64,000 nucleotides of DNA, taken from Glandiceps talaboti (taxonomy: Eukaryota; Hemichordata; Enteropneusta; Spengelidae). Positions 1 to 12,599 of the stretch are shown in pieces; the first letter of the stretch is position 1; the number at the start of each line of letters is the position of its first letter. The stretch is from contig NC_135554.1 of NCBI RefSeq assembly GCF_964340395.1, forward strand, positions 11,602,751 to 11,666,750, written 5' to 3'. Under the pieces are notes generated by a model that saw nothing but the letters and a program-made list of their open reading frames with translations, made no database searches and was not told where the DNA came from. Position numbers and translations under genes: made by a program.

Positions 1-612
1 ACACAGGTGCAGTTACATGGAATTCAATACAACACAGCACAAGAAATGAACCACGAAGGCAGCGATTCAAGTCATCACTATGTAAAGATTTACTAAAAGA
101 GTTTGTAATATAACATTGTACAGTTCTAATGTAATATATGACTTCTTTTCATTATGGCACTCATATACTAGTATATAGGGGGGGTGAGGGGAGGGGGTTA
201 AGGGTAGAGCTACTTTTTGTATATTTATTTGCACTCTAAACTTGTACCATTATTTACTTTGGCCAGGGGTCAGACACGATTAGCATAGCTATTTTCTGAC
301 TCCTGTTATCCGATCTAGTTTGCTTTTCCTGTATTTACGTTTGTATTGTACTTATTTTTGATCGGGTAATAAAATATATATCATATCATATCATATCATA
401 TATCATATTAGAAGTCTGATTTATACCTTTTACAATATAGTCTAAATGGTCCAATCGTTAGTCCGCTTACGTAATCACTCACTACCGTATTATATAAGCG
501 GAAACAACGCGTGGATCTTTCGGGCGACTTTTACAAAGTGTTACTTTATCATTATAACGTTTACGACATACGCATTTAGTTATCATCCATATTAGCAGAC
601 TGCAGACACAAT
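1..612. other. No gene seen
   Basis: Apart from the G-rich tract at 178 and a short ATATC repeat near 370-405, I see nothing in this stretch. Confidence 0.6.
178..204 (+). other. G-quadruplex-capable tract
   Basis: Runs of seven, four, five and three G separated by 2-4 bases (GGGGGGGTGAGGGGAGGGGG then TTAAGGG) satisfy the usual four-run quadruplex pattern. No gene context is visible. Confidence 0.5.
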
Positions 613-735
613 TCATACACAAATACTCTTCTTACACTGTTGATTGACATGTGTTGAACAAAGCACTTCTCCTCTGTGTCGAGTGGCACCCATCAGATAT
701 GCTAACAGGACACCTTTCTGAGGTGGAATCTGCAA
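613..735 (-). CDS. Possible exon (minus strand), unrecognised
   Basis: After acceptor ttttgttgcag at about 735, one frame reads IPPQKGVLLAYLMGATRHRG then EVLCSTHVNQQCKKSICV-stop; another reads STSERCPVSISDGCHSTQRR then SALFNTCQST up to a good donor (AGT|GTAAGA). Either might be real; neither family is recognised. Confidence 0.2.
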   Translation of the reverse strand: MQIPPQKGVLLAYLMGATRHRGEVLCSTHVNQQCKKSICV

Positions 736-816
736 CAAAATATCATATAACTCACATTGCAAGGTTAACCCCCCAAAACCACCTCTGGCAACTGGACTAA
801 ACAATACAGGAAACAA

Positions 817-3800
817 AACAAAAAGTCAAAAGTGAAAAAAAAGAGAACTTCTGTATGAATCATGGTGCTTCCACGATGGGCATACAATAGTGTTACATAA
901 ACACAAATCATTTTTATTGTCTGCGAGTTTTGAACAAATCTGATATGTAGTAGTGAACATGCAAGTATATTTTCTAGTATGATCTGTTTGGCCTAATTGT
1001 GACCTAAAAGGTCAGGGGTCAGGGAAATAATGGATATTTAGGTACACTTGCCATATAATTAGTAGTCACTGTGACACTTAGGATTTTTACAGTAGACCAA
1101 ACACGACGAGATATACGTGCCATTATTTTGAAGTAACCTGTAGTCATCAACTATAATAGTTAATAAGCCCATCATCTGTTCCTTCGTCACTTTGTTCGTT
1201 TATTTTGGTGTGGCTTGTTATGTGTCAGATTACATGTATACATCCATTACTTACATCAGCAACACGAGAAAAAAACTTAATTATCCAGTTTTCAACACGC
1301 TAATTAATGAAATCCGGTCAACAGCTTGTAAGACAAAAAACCAGATCAATTTTTATTACCATCATGAAAACTAAGGTATCACAACAGAGTATATTCTAAT
1401 TAAGGAATAACACATTTTACTTTTTTTCCGGAGAGATTTTCGAGTCATTAATTTTCTGACAGATTACCCTAAAGAGTTTGATCAGATTACAAATGTCAAC
1501 ATAAATTATCAAACAGTGTATTTGAAATCAATATACTCTCCTTGGCGTAGAGTTTGTCATGGTCATTACAGAACGTGACAAGCACCACAATCGGGAGGCG
1601 GGGGGAGGGAGGGGTACTCACATAGAAAAGGTATTGTACCGCGGTTTTGACCCCCCCCCCCCCTTTTCGACGCATGTAGATTTTTGAGTCTTGATTTTTA
1701 CAGCATTATGTAGAGGTTTGACCAACTTATTTTTATGACTTTTGACCCCGTGTTTTGAATGTAGTTTTTTCCACAGGTAATTTTCAGTCATCTTTATCGG
1801 AAGTAGGTGCCCCCCCCCCCCCAGTCCCCAATGAACTAGCGATGGCTGAAGCATGCACGTGTCACGTGAAAGTGTATCATTTGACTCCTGTTTCTGGCTA
1901 AAATGTTGACATTTGACCCGGGGCCATACTTATTGTACATTTGTAGAGTTTTTTGTTGTAATTTTTGTCCGGATACATATGTACCCATTACCCACCCGGG
2001 TACCCCCCCCCCCCCTCCCGACCTCAATATAGATATTAGCAATACAGATAATAGATGATATTAAGTATTTTTTAAGACAAACATCTTTAAGAATCGACAC
2101 ATATAGACCATGCTTTAGCTGCAAAACGGACGATATGACAAGATACTGACCGCAGCGTATAAACGTGCACAAGGTTGTGCGCATGTGCAACATTGAGCTA
2201 GTCTTTTTGCATGACTTACTGTTGTCCGTTTTGCGACCCGAGCGACCCTTAGAATAGAAATGACAGAATAGACTAGACGTAGGTTGAATTTAGCTATTTC
2301 GAGTTCAGTTCTGTATTTTTATAGTCATTAACAAGTGTATGGGCGCCAAAATCCGTTCGTATGAAATCTGTGTGCTGTCTCGCGTTTTGCTAATAGGAGG
2401 AACCGTAGCTGAGAAACGTGTACAACAATCTCAGAAGAGACACGTGAAATGAGCTTGAGAGAAATAGCTGGGATGTCCATGCCTGCATCGCGGTTTAAAG
2501 TGAATAATATAGTTATGTGATGACACAAAGAACCCGGATGAGAGAAGCGGAGAATAGACAGAAGGAAAGAACTTCTTAAAACAATTCATTCAATGTGCCA
2601 TTTATCCCCGCCACCCTCCTCGATATCCATGAAAAACACCTTAAATCGTCATTTCATAGAGACAATTGAAATTTCTGTCACACTCAAGTTCAAGTACACA
2701 TATCTGGTGTCAGGAGACAGTGGAGATAAAAAAAACAACTTTGGAAAAACATAAAGTAGTTAGATCAGACGGGTAAACATATTGATCGATGTGTAGTTTG
2801 ACCCTTTTATTATTCACAATTGATCTAATTATTTGATCCTGACAGATGTAGTGCTGATTCTATCTCGGCTACAATTTATAAACCTACTACATGTTACCGA
2901 TACTCTGAATAATGTAAATGAGTATTATTTACAAGCAAAAATATTATATGAATAGCATTGTCTATCCAGGAGAGAAATGACATAGACAATTGTTGTAACT
3001 GTACTCGAAAACAGAGATATAAATTCTCGATTTGAAAGATACTATGTACCCAAGAGTCTCATTTTGTTTGCTAATGGTTCTAAGTTCATTTTGTCATATA
3101 GTGCTAGAATTGCAACAACGATAGACAACGTCTTCACCTGTGAAATTGTTAAGGTACTGGAGCAGCAATTCACTGATATACTATCATGTTTATCAAGTTT
3201 CGAAGAGTATTGCAGACAGCTTTCATGATTACATTTAGAAGTCTTATGTTTACATTCGAATAGTGATTGTTTGGTAGTATAACTTAGAATGTATCATTTA
3301 CATCATGGCTGATAAGTGCCTTATGTTTAGAAATTGTAGAAGAATTGGTTGGTACTGTTATTAGTGACAGATTAGCGACATGGTTTGACGTGTTACAGGC
3401 CAGTCGGATGACAACGTTTAAAGTTACAAGTGTCATTTAACGTTAAAGTACATATATTTGGGTCATAATACACCATCGACATTTACCAAAGCTTTGTTCT
3501 ACTTAATGATTCTGACGTGTTATACAGTTACAATAGATGGATGCAATGAGGCGTCAGCAACCACTTCTCAGATAATCAGGAACGTAATTTCCGTTATATG
3601 TTTTTGCTTTGACCAGTACCGAATTTAATTTGCCCACATGAAATTCGATTTGACCCCATATTATGCAAATTATGACGCGTCGCTAATAACGGCAAAGATA
3701 AAACAGCCTTATGTAATCAAACTAAACTTAGATTTTCCGTAGACCTGAAATCTGGCTAACATTGCATTTATGATTTTGCTATAATTATTACATCTGAAAG

Positions 3801-4315
3801 TCATTCACAGAAATTATGTACTTGCAAATGGAGAAGCAATCAATTTAATTCCGTTTGTTATCTATAGGAAACCGTTTTTTATTTTGTTTAATTTAAAGTT
3901 ATTTCAAGATTTCAAAAAAACAAAACGACTTAAATTCTGAACATCATATAACATATAGAATGCACATCAAAATATACAGACGGAGAATTCCCTTCCTTCA
4001 ACCTAGCTGTTACAATCTTATTTGATTATACCGGAGGTGTACATTACACATTCACATATAGCGTTTCCCCGACCACACGTAAGAATTGATGTAGCTACAT
4101 ACCGTCAACACAAACCAATGCAATCAATGCTGAATATTCGTTGTATTATGTGTAATACTTGTACAAGATTAGAGCCATGGATTTATGAGACACGTCCCCT
4201 CACAGTTAAGTTGATATAATACATATTTTTTATTGCAAGCGTTTCTCACAATCATTACCCCTTTGTCATATATCTCAACCGAGACTTGTAGTATCTTCAC
4301 TGAGTGTAACTATTG
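817..4315. other. No gene seen; three poly-C tracts
   Basis: Poly-C runs at about 1,649-1,664, 1,810-1,822 and 2,004-2,016 create Gly-rich antisense frames that are not genes. The rest is AT-rich unique sequence without recognisable coding. Confidence 0.6.
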
Positions 4316-4500
4316 TGCGGGTTGCGGGCTGCTGCGGGCCGCTGCGGGTCACTTTGTTCAGGTTGCGGGCTGCTGCGGGTAACTTGGTTCAGGTTGAGGG
4401 CTGCTGCGGGTCGCTGCGGGTAACTTTGTTCAGGTTGCGGGCTGCTGTGGGCCTGGGAATGTAACTGTTGCGGGCCACTGCGGGTTACTGTGGGGAAGTG
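4316..4500 (+). repeat. GC-rich minisatellite (GGTTGCGGGCTGCTGCGGGT)
   Basis: Degenerate tandem units of ttgttcaggttgcgggctgc then tgcgggt in an otherwise AT-rich region. Related CCCGCA-rich sequence in inverted orientation occurs at 5,247-5,286, so the two could be arms of a foldback element of about 1 kb. Confidence 0.7.
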
Positions 4501-6434
4501 AGTAACTATTGTGCAGGCTGTGGGTTGCTATTTTTACTCACTTTTCAAAACTTGTTTGGTCACATGCGACATGCACTGTATTATTCGACAGAACCTATGT
4601 GTTGGGCTAACTGCACACATAATTTTGTATATTATACCCCCACCCCTAAACGTGATGGCTATTTTAAAACAATGATTATAGTTAGCATAGCATTGACCTC
4701 AGAAAATATCTCAATTCCACTATTACAATGTACTTTAAATGATTACATAACATTAACTATTTACTGTAACAGAGATGACAGTGGACCAACTTATCTCTGA
4801 AACAACTCTTACTGATAACAGGAAGTGGTCCTGTTGTTTTAAAAAACACCAAGTCGAGATTATGGCTGAAATCTATCTTATACAATCAAATTAGTCTGAC
4901 TAGTTACGCAATGGCTCCCACACACTATCCTGACCACAGTAAGATGACAACCAGTAGTCAGGCAGTAGTTTAATACATCACTGAGGAACAGAAAGGAATA
5001 GTGGAACAGCCACAACCTTGAAAGTGAATAATGAATAATTGAATAATCAGTACATCCAGTAATTTTGTCTCTATCACAACAGAGCTCCAAAAAAATAATC
5101 ATCATCATAGTGAGGTTGACCACCATTGACTGAATACTTATGTGCTCATACAGATTATTTACGTATATGTATTCATTTGTCATTATATTTTGTAAACTTA
5201 TATAAGTTTTGGATGATTTTATACAAATAATTGTCGTTTGAACAACCCGCAAATTGACCCGCAGTTAGGCCTGTCGACCCGCAAAATAACGATACTGATC
5301 TTCACTTGGGTAATGTGGAGCGATTAAGATGGATGTCATCATGATACATTTGGGGGTTTTTGGGGAAATACTTAAATATACTTTGTTGACAGCAAATGAC
5401 ATCACAATGTACAACGCAAACGACGCAGCCATATTGAATGAATCTATCATGATTTAACATAACTAGGCGACCAGTCAAGTGTCATCTGGACTACCCATGT
5501 TTAGGAAAACAAAGGTGCAAAAGATAATAACACAGTACTTGACAGTATTAAAATCACCAATGTTTCAAGTCAAAGTTTTTAAGATAAATGATTATCGCGA
5601 TTGTAACAATAATCCTGGTATACGCTATGGGGAGTAAAGCTATAACTAGTCTTTCGATGATATGAAATACAACTAACCAGTTTGAATAAACGACGAGATA
5701 CTTACATATCGGTGTCTTCATTTTAAGACCTAATGTTCACACCGACGCTTCGAGGATCATGTTGTGTGTTTACTTAAACCTTTGTCGGAGAGAACGGACA
5801 TCCTCGTTGCATTAAGGTATTCGTGAAAACTCAATCTCACTTTGTTTTGGGTTCTTCATTTCTCCCCCCCCCCCAAGAGATATTATGAGAGGACAGTTGG
5901 GAAAAGGTCGTAAAGGGTGAATGGTATATCTCAACATTGTCTTTGCACGAGCGTGACGTGATAATTAGCCTATATCTTTACAATGCACTAAACCATGTTG
6001 TATTACTGTAACAATTATATTTACATGATCCACTATGCAAAAAAAACATATTGCATTGATACTAAAAGAACATTTTTTAAAAATTACAGAAAGAGATGCA
6101 TACACAAGAAACGCAATACATATACGTTCTTGGTCTCAAGTGACTGTCGTAAAATACAAGATATTTTGTTCACTGTTCAAATTAATACATAGACATGAAT
6201 CACACTTGAACCTTGTTTATTAGCACGACAGAAATGTTTCTGGTCATGCATAAAAAGGCTGTCTATTAGTTTTTTAAGTAATTTGTTATTTTAAAACATT
6301 ACTGTACCTTAATGCATTCAGAAATGTCTTCATAAGTGCTGATACAAATCTAGTATTATATCTCATTTGCTCGAATGTGACGGCGGAGGCGGTCGTTGAC
6401 ACTGCACTCTAACAGCATTTCATGTTGGTGAATA
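4500..6434. other. No gene seen
   Basis: Short open frames only. The CCCGC-rich spot at 5,247-5,286 is the inverted partner of the 4,316 minisatellite. Confidence 0.6.
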
Positions 6435-6819
6435 CAGTTAAGATGAAGTTGGTTTGGCGTTTCCCTCATGACACATTACGTTTTTTGACACAAAAATAGA
6501 CATATTTCAACTCTAGACTAACAATAACAGAGACACAGCAAACACAGCAGGATCCTTTGCCCAATCACATTGAACAGTGTTAACCTAAGCATTGCTATTT
6601 TTCACTGTGCAGTAAAAACCGTCTTCTAATGAAAACAACAATGGACTTGGTGATTTTAATGGCTTCAATTGTTTATTTTCTAACTGATGAACTAGACTAT
6701 TTCTACATCACCCACTGTGCACGGCGCCTATATAATTTCTTTTGCATTATAAGTTGTCTGAGTGTGTGTAAAGTGCCATGTTAGACGAGTGAAAGACCAA
6801 ACCAACGTCATTTTAGCTG
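6435..6819. mobile_element. MITE, Tc1/mariner-like (385 bp, TA target), copy 1
   Basis: Ends CAGTTAAGATGAAGTTGGTT and its inverse (AACCAACGTCATTTTAGCTG), flanked by TA on both sides. The interior is colinear with copy 2 at 11,144 (shared ggcttcaattgtttattttc, gcattgctatt, ttgtctgag). No coding capacity. Confidence 0.8.
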
Positions 6820-8385
6820 TAACGTACCTAATTTGCATGTCAGACTACATGTACATACATTATGTAGCACTTCTTATTGGTGGTACTTTAGCCTATTGAG
6901 ACGCATCAAAGATGACAACTCTCCCTGTAGTATAGTATCAACATGTTTATACCGTCATGGACCTCTAATGCCATCAGTCTCCACTGAGAGACTACAAGAT
7001 TGGAACTATGTCCCTCGACTTTCTCTAGCAACATTTCGTATAAATATTTCAATGGTGCTGGAATAATTGTTGTCGCTCTGATATATATATATATATATTT
7101 GATCACACCTTAGAAGCACACATATTTAGCTGTTCTAGTATTACGTATGTTGCAGGTATTTTATTTGTGTTAACGTATCACCCCTGGGTTTGAATGTATG
7201 CATAAATCCATACCTCAAGTTGATGCTACATATCAGAAACGAATGAAGTCGTGCGCTCCATAGGGTGTTTATTTCAATCAAATCTACGTTTACAATCGAT
7301 TGCAATTTATCAGCAAATTGCACTTCCTTTGAATCTATCCTATTACGGTTTGAAGAGGGACCACAGGGGATGTTGTTGTTCTAAAGGGGCTATATATCTT
7401 GAAACGGTGTGTTTATTTGAAATAATCTCATATAATGCTATCCCGTGTGATGAAATAATATTATATAATAAATCATACCTTACAATTGATGGAAGGTCCT
7501 ACGAAGTATTCGGATATGAAATCAATCTATTAGCATGACGTAATTTATTGGCTGCAAATACATTGGAAAAAGAATAACACTCACGATTACTCATTGAGCA
7601 TTGTAACTACCTCGAGCTCTGTCCTTGAAGCTGCACTAGTAGCTGAAAGTCGAACGTTTTGTGTTAAAGGTTTGTTAAATGTAATGACTTACTGATAATA
7701 TCGTACACTCTGTACAGTATGGAATCAAATGTGGGTGAAAGTAATGGTGTAGCAGTACACATAGTATGGTGGATAAATTTAATAAATTGAGTTTTGGGTC
7801 CGCACTCTAAATACAGCGCCCCCCCCTATGCAGTCACTATTTCAACCTGTTGCTGTACTACTTATGGTTGACTTGACAACTAATTTGCATATGAAATGTC
7901 TAAATATGGGCATTTTGAATATTATTAGTGAACGATTTTTTGGTTGATCAACACAATACTCAAGTTAAAGTTAGTTCACTTTTTTAAAAAGTTTTAGTGC
8001 ATAACATGTGTGAATTTTGTTGGGCCTCGTTACTGACAGTGCCACTTTATATTGCAATCTATATCATATTGAAATCACGAAACAAAGTATTTTACCAACA
8101 GTGATACATTTTATCGTCTGGTTCAAAATATCTTCCCTGATCCAACAGTGTTATATTTTATCGTCTGGTTCAATGGGAATCTTACCAACAGAGATATATT
8201 TGTCGAGCAAAACGATACAGTGTAGCACTTCTAGTAGGATTTGGGGGGGGGGGTTAAAATATAGCAATTCTAGTAAGATTTTTGTTGGGCTAGACGATAT
8301 AATGTAGCATTACAGTAAGATTTCTGTGGAGACAGACAGCGTTTTATATCAGTGTTTGAGATTTTACTTGTAGTGTGCCCAAACT

Positions 8386-8388
<3 letters not shown>

Positions 8389-8429
<41 letters not shown>

Positions 8430-8478
8430 ACAAACAAACAAACAAACAAACAAACAAACAAACAAACAAACAAACAAA
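8389..8478. repeat. (CA)n(CAAA)n microsatellite
   Basis: Pure CA repeats passing into CAAA repeats. Confidence 0.95.
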
Positions 8479-10365
8479 ATAAATGCCTCTAAATATCCAG
8501 GTGCACGTGAAGTTTTTGATATTTATACGATACAAACGGTAGGATAAATTTTACATATAACTGGTAAATGTACAAGCTACACAATTTTCGTGAGTGCGAT
8601 GTATTACCTAGAAACATGTGTTTGAATGTCAAATAAAAATTCAATAAAAATGTTACCGTCAAAAGTGCGAAATGGTACACATTAATGACTACTTTATGAC
8701 GTAGCGTTCCCTTTTCTCTAAAGAAACTGCATCGATTATTATAGATCTGTACGTTTTCATTTATTGACACCCAATGGATTTGTGTATGGGGATCGCTTCA
8801 AACATTGTAATGAATTTTGTAAGGTGATAGATAAACTCTCTGAAGCGTTCAAATGTTCAAATAATAACAGTGTATACTCGGCGTAGGCGTAGCATAATTT
8901 GCAATTCGTTTTGACAGTATTATTATCGTTGTTATTCACCAGGGACGCAAGGAAGCCGTCATATGCATATACAACAATGTAGCATATTGATTAGATAACC
9001 AAGTTGGAACTACATGAATCCATTTGTTATATCATCAAATTTATATTTGTTTGTGTATTATAGTTAGGGTTTTGTAAGTTTGCTTATTGTTTTGGTCATT
9101 CATACATTTATGATTTGAATTGACCGTCCGTTCACTACATGCTGTGAAGTGAACATGGTTCACAGGTAATGTTACATGTAAGACATCTTTCAAGAATTCT
9201 GTTGAAGTTCAAACAAAAGTTGGTAGAATCTGTTAAACGTTTAAAACATATGCTCACACACAAAGTCCCTATGGAAAGTCCTAGAAATGAAAAATAAAAT
9301 ATGCAGGAAAACTGTTTCAGTATATTGACTGCATTTTTAGGTACACATGTAATATGGGAGTATTCTACCAGCTTTCACTGGCTGCTGATCATGGATCGTG
9401 TTTGAACTTCAACAGATTATACCTTGTGTAGTAGTGTGCATGCTTTTACTGTTTACATCATTAACTAAATACAGAGCCCACACGGTGTAAATGATGTTTG
9501 TGTTTATTCTTTTTGGTGTCTATCTCAACATGAAACTTTGTGATCAGGCTCACTGATCTTGATAGTTCAGAACTAGCTATATAACCGAATCTCTCGGTGT
9601 ATACCGAGTTCACAGTTCTCTTCAGCGACATAAAATTTGTAAATTTGTAAAATTTGTGTCTCTGTCAAGTTGAAAGTTAACACTGTCGTTCATGTCACGG
9701 AACGTAGTTTGTGCAATGCAGTACCCTACCGTCAGTGTGTAGTGTAGAGTTTTACGTACTGTGGTACAGTCCGACTCAGATAACCGCTATAACAGAGATT
9801 CGTTCGGAGTTCGTTCTAGCTCGGGGCGAATATTTATTATAGTGAGTGATTACCATAGAAAATCGAAAACCCAGAAAGATAACATTAAAATAATGTACAG
9901 AGTATTGTTGCATATTATAAATGTTTTCTTGTGACATTTTGGAAGTGCAAGCTGTGTATGTGTATATGGAGTGCGGAAGAATGCCATATGTACATGTACG
10001 TGTAAACATTTGTATTTCTGAAATACATGTAATGTGCATGCAAACTAGGAAAAGACGCACCGTAATGGACATATAGTTAAAAGATTTTATAAATGGGGCT
10101 ACACATGCAGAACGGCTGCACCAAATTCAATTAAACTTGCTACATCTACAGATCATATAAAAGATATACGGGAGCATTTTCAGTTCATCTCTGGATGTTT
10201 TTTATGTTTGTCGTTGTCGTGTAGGTAGATATTGTCCATTTTGTTCAACTATATAGATTATATACCGGTAGTTTTGATTTTGACAAGCTTTGATAATTTA
10301 TTTCTCTTCGGCTATATCCATGAACGATGCCATTGGTAGCGATGATAGCGGGAAAACGACAACTT

Positions 10366-10367
10366 CG

Positions 10368-10408
<41 letters not shown>

Positions 10409-10455
10409 GATTTGTTGTTGTTGTTGTTGTTGCTGCTGCTGCTGCTGCTGTTGTT
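10366..10455. repeat. (TTG)n/(CTG)n triplet repeat
   Basis: TTG repeats, a TGATTTG break, further TTG, then CTG repeats. Confidence 0.95.
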
Positions 10456-11143
10456 GCCAATGATGACATTGCCTTGTCATTGTTGTTTGTAAGTGTTGTG
10501 TTGTTCGTGTTGTTTATTGCTTTGTTGTCCTAGCTTGTTGTTAACACTGATGGTGCAGATAATACTCCTAGTTTTGATACTACGATATTGCTGACCATAT
10601 CGTTATTGGGATACATTAATTGCTTCTGTTACTTTTCTTCTTCTCTCCAGTCAACTGATAAGCGATCACGTGACGTAGTGGATAATGGTGATGATAGATG
10701 ACATCAGGGAAAGTCGTTCACCATATGCTCTAGATTTGAATAGCGCCCGCATATCAAATACTCGTACATGTATTGTAAATGTCTGTCTGACTTCAACTGA
10801 ACGTATAGTAATATGATACCATCTTTAATTGTTTGAATGAATATTCTAAATAAGCGCATTATTATTAATTTATGCACAACTATATTGAAGAGTATGGTAA
10901 TATTTGCTCTTGGGATGCAAGTCATTTCAATCTGTTGTCACGTTACGTCACGTTGAGTTTCATTGGTCCAATCAATCGTGTGTCAAGACTACAATTTTTC
11001 TGGTTTCCTCACTCGTATAATACATTCCGTTCATTTTACAGTTAATATTTATGGATATGTTTGTGAATTACTGTTGTTTCTGGGCATGCTTTTGATAAGT
11101 GGAGGTAAAGTTAAAATGTATGCACCTAGCAATACATGAATTA

Positions 11144-11537
11144 CAGCTAACAGATGTTGGTGTGGTGTTTCTCTCATGGTGCGTTACATTTTTGACACAA
11201 AGATATTTCACCTCTAGACTAACAATTATACAGAAACACAACAAACACAGTTTGATCATTTGCCCAATCATATGAACACTGATGATAAGCATTGCTATTC
11301 TTTCACAGTGCAGTAAAAACAGGCTTCTAATGAAAACATTGCACATGAACTTGATGATTTTAATGGCTTCAATTGTTTATTTTCTTACTGATAATCAACA
11401 TAGATTACTTCTACATCCCCACTGTGCACAGCAGCTAGATGTAATTGACGCTTTTGCATCAGAAGTTGTCTGAGTGGTTTAAAAAAAAAATAATTTTGTT
11501 ACATGAGTGAAACACCAAACCAACATCATTTTAGCTG
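11144..11537. mobile_element. MITE, Tc1/mariner-like (394 bp, TA target), copy 2
   Basis: Ends CAGCTAACAGATGTTGGTGT and the inverse ACCAAACCAACATCATTTTA then GCTG, flanked by TA. About 28-bp inverted termini ending in GGTGTTTC. Inserted right at the 3' end of a minus-strand open frame (11,531-11,784). Confidence 0.8.
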
Positions 11538-11784
11538 TATATGTGGCCATGAATACAGTGCTGGCTGGTAAGCATGTGTATGACTGTATCTGTATTAAAC
11601 GCCCTCAGCGGCAGTGTGACGGTTCCATTTCCGTACGTTCGTATATTAACACTCTTATCTGAATTTGTTATAGCGCCGCCATATATACCTTCAGGATCGT
11701 GAATATCGAGTCGACCCGGAGATGATTTCCCTGTGGCAGGATGGTCCCACTTTGCAACAGATAAAGTAAGATCTCCAAGTCACA
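11531..11784 (-). CDS. Unrecognised protein-like exon (minus strand)
   Basis: An ATG-less open stretch translating to LTLSVAKWDHPATGKSSPGR, then LDIHDPEGIYGGAITNSDKS, VNIRTYGNGTVTLPLRAFNT and DTVIHMLTSQHCIHGHIYS, stop. Its composition (Gly, Asp, alternating hydrophobics) looks like a secreted beta-domain rather than noise, and the DNA is GC-richer than its surroundings. A possible acceptor (cttggag|AT) gives phase 1. A MITE at 11,144-11,537 abuts and supplies the present stop codon; without it a stop would fall at nearly the same place. I do not recognise the family. Confidence 0.4.
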
Positions 11785-12128
11785 AAATAGTTTTGTAAAA
11801 AATCCCAAATTCAGAACATTTTGTAAAAAAATCAATACAGTGTGGTTTAAACTGACTCTAGTATAGTGGCCATATGAATGGCAAATGGGTATTCATAAAA
11901 CAACTTAACTATCATGAATTCCCACTTGAAAACATAATATGAAATATCATGTACTCATGTCCTGATTTGTAACGCAGCTTTTTGCAACTGATGATGTTAG
12001 TGTGAAAGTTTAGGCAAATATAAACATTTCCTTAAACTCTTACATGTTTCATTGTTTTAACAACAGCTCCAATCATGTTCTCCGAAGTGCAATAGTTGTG
12101 GTGTAGTTATAGTAAACATTGCTTGTAC

Positions 12129-12167
12129 TTTCAGATGAAGCACGACTGGCGAGTTTTGCCTTAATAG
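12129..12167 (-). CDS. Possible small upstream exon joined to 11,784 (minus strand)
   Basis: 39 nt after acceptor ccctttaacctgtag, ending in donor A|GTACAA, phase 2 in and phase 1 out. It would encode IKAKLASRASSE and splice in frame to NLTLSVAKWD of the exon at 11,784. Purely a splice-signal inference. Confidence 0.22.
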
Positions 12168-12599
12168 CTACAGGTTAAAGGGAGGAAAGCGTGTATGTGT
12201 TGAGAAATTCGACTGGGCAGAATCTCGCTTAACACTAAATTGGCACTATAAAACAAAAACTTTATATGACGTAATCACACAAAAATGGAGTTAGATATAA
12301 AAATTAATACACAGTTATTTCATCACCCAGCAAGCCAGTCTTACAAGTCACCGTAAAATGAATGAAATTATTCCAAAAGCCTAAACAAACTTTATAATAA
12401 TGGAAATACATACATAACTAATATATATTTGGAGAATACTAAGTCGAAATAGATAAACGGTTACACCTTCTGGAGCATACATGTTACTCCTGACTTAATA
12501 ACCATTATAGCATGTTCTTTGTCATTGTCGCAAGTATTTTATTTATACTTTCTTGTCATTTCCGTTATTAAAGTTACAAATATTAATTATCTTAATAAA

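Larger units (their letters stand above)
6822..11143. other. No gene seen; scattered simple repeats
   Basis: Holds (CA)n then (CAAA)n at 8,389-8,478, and a TTG/CTG triplet tract at 10,366-10,455. The Gln/Asn-rich antisense frames over the latter are repeat translations. Confidence 0.6.
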
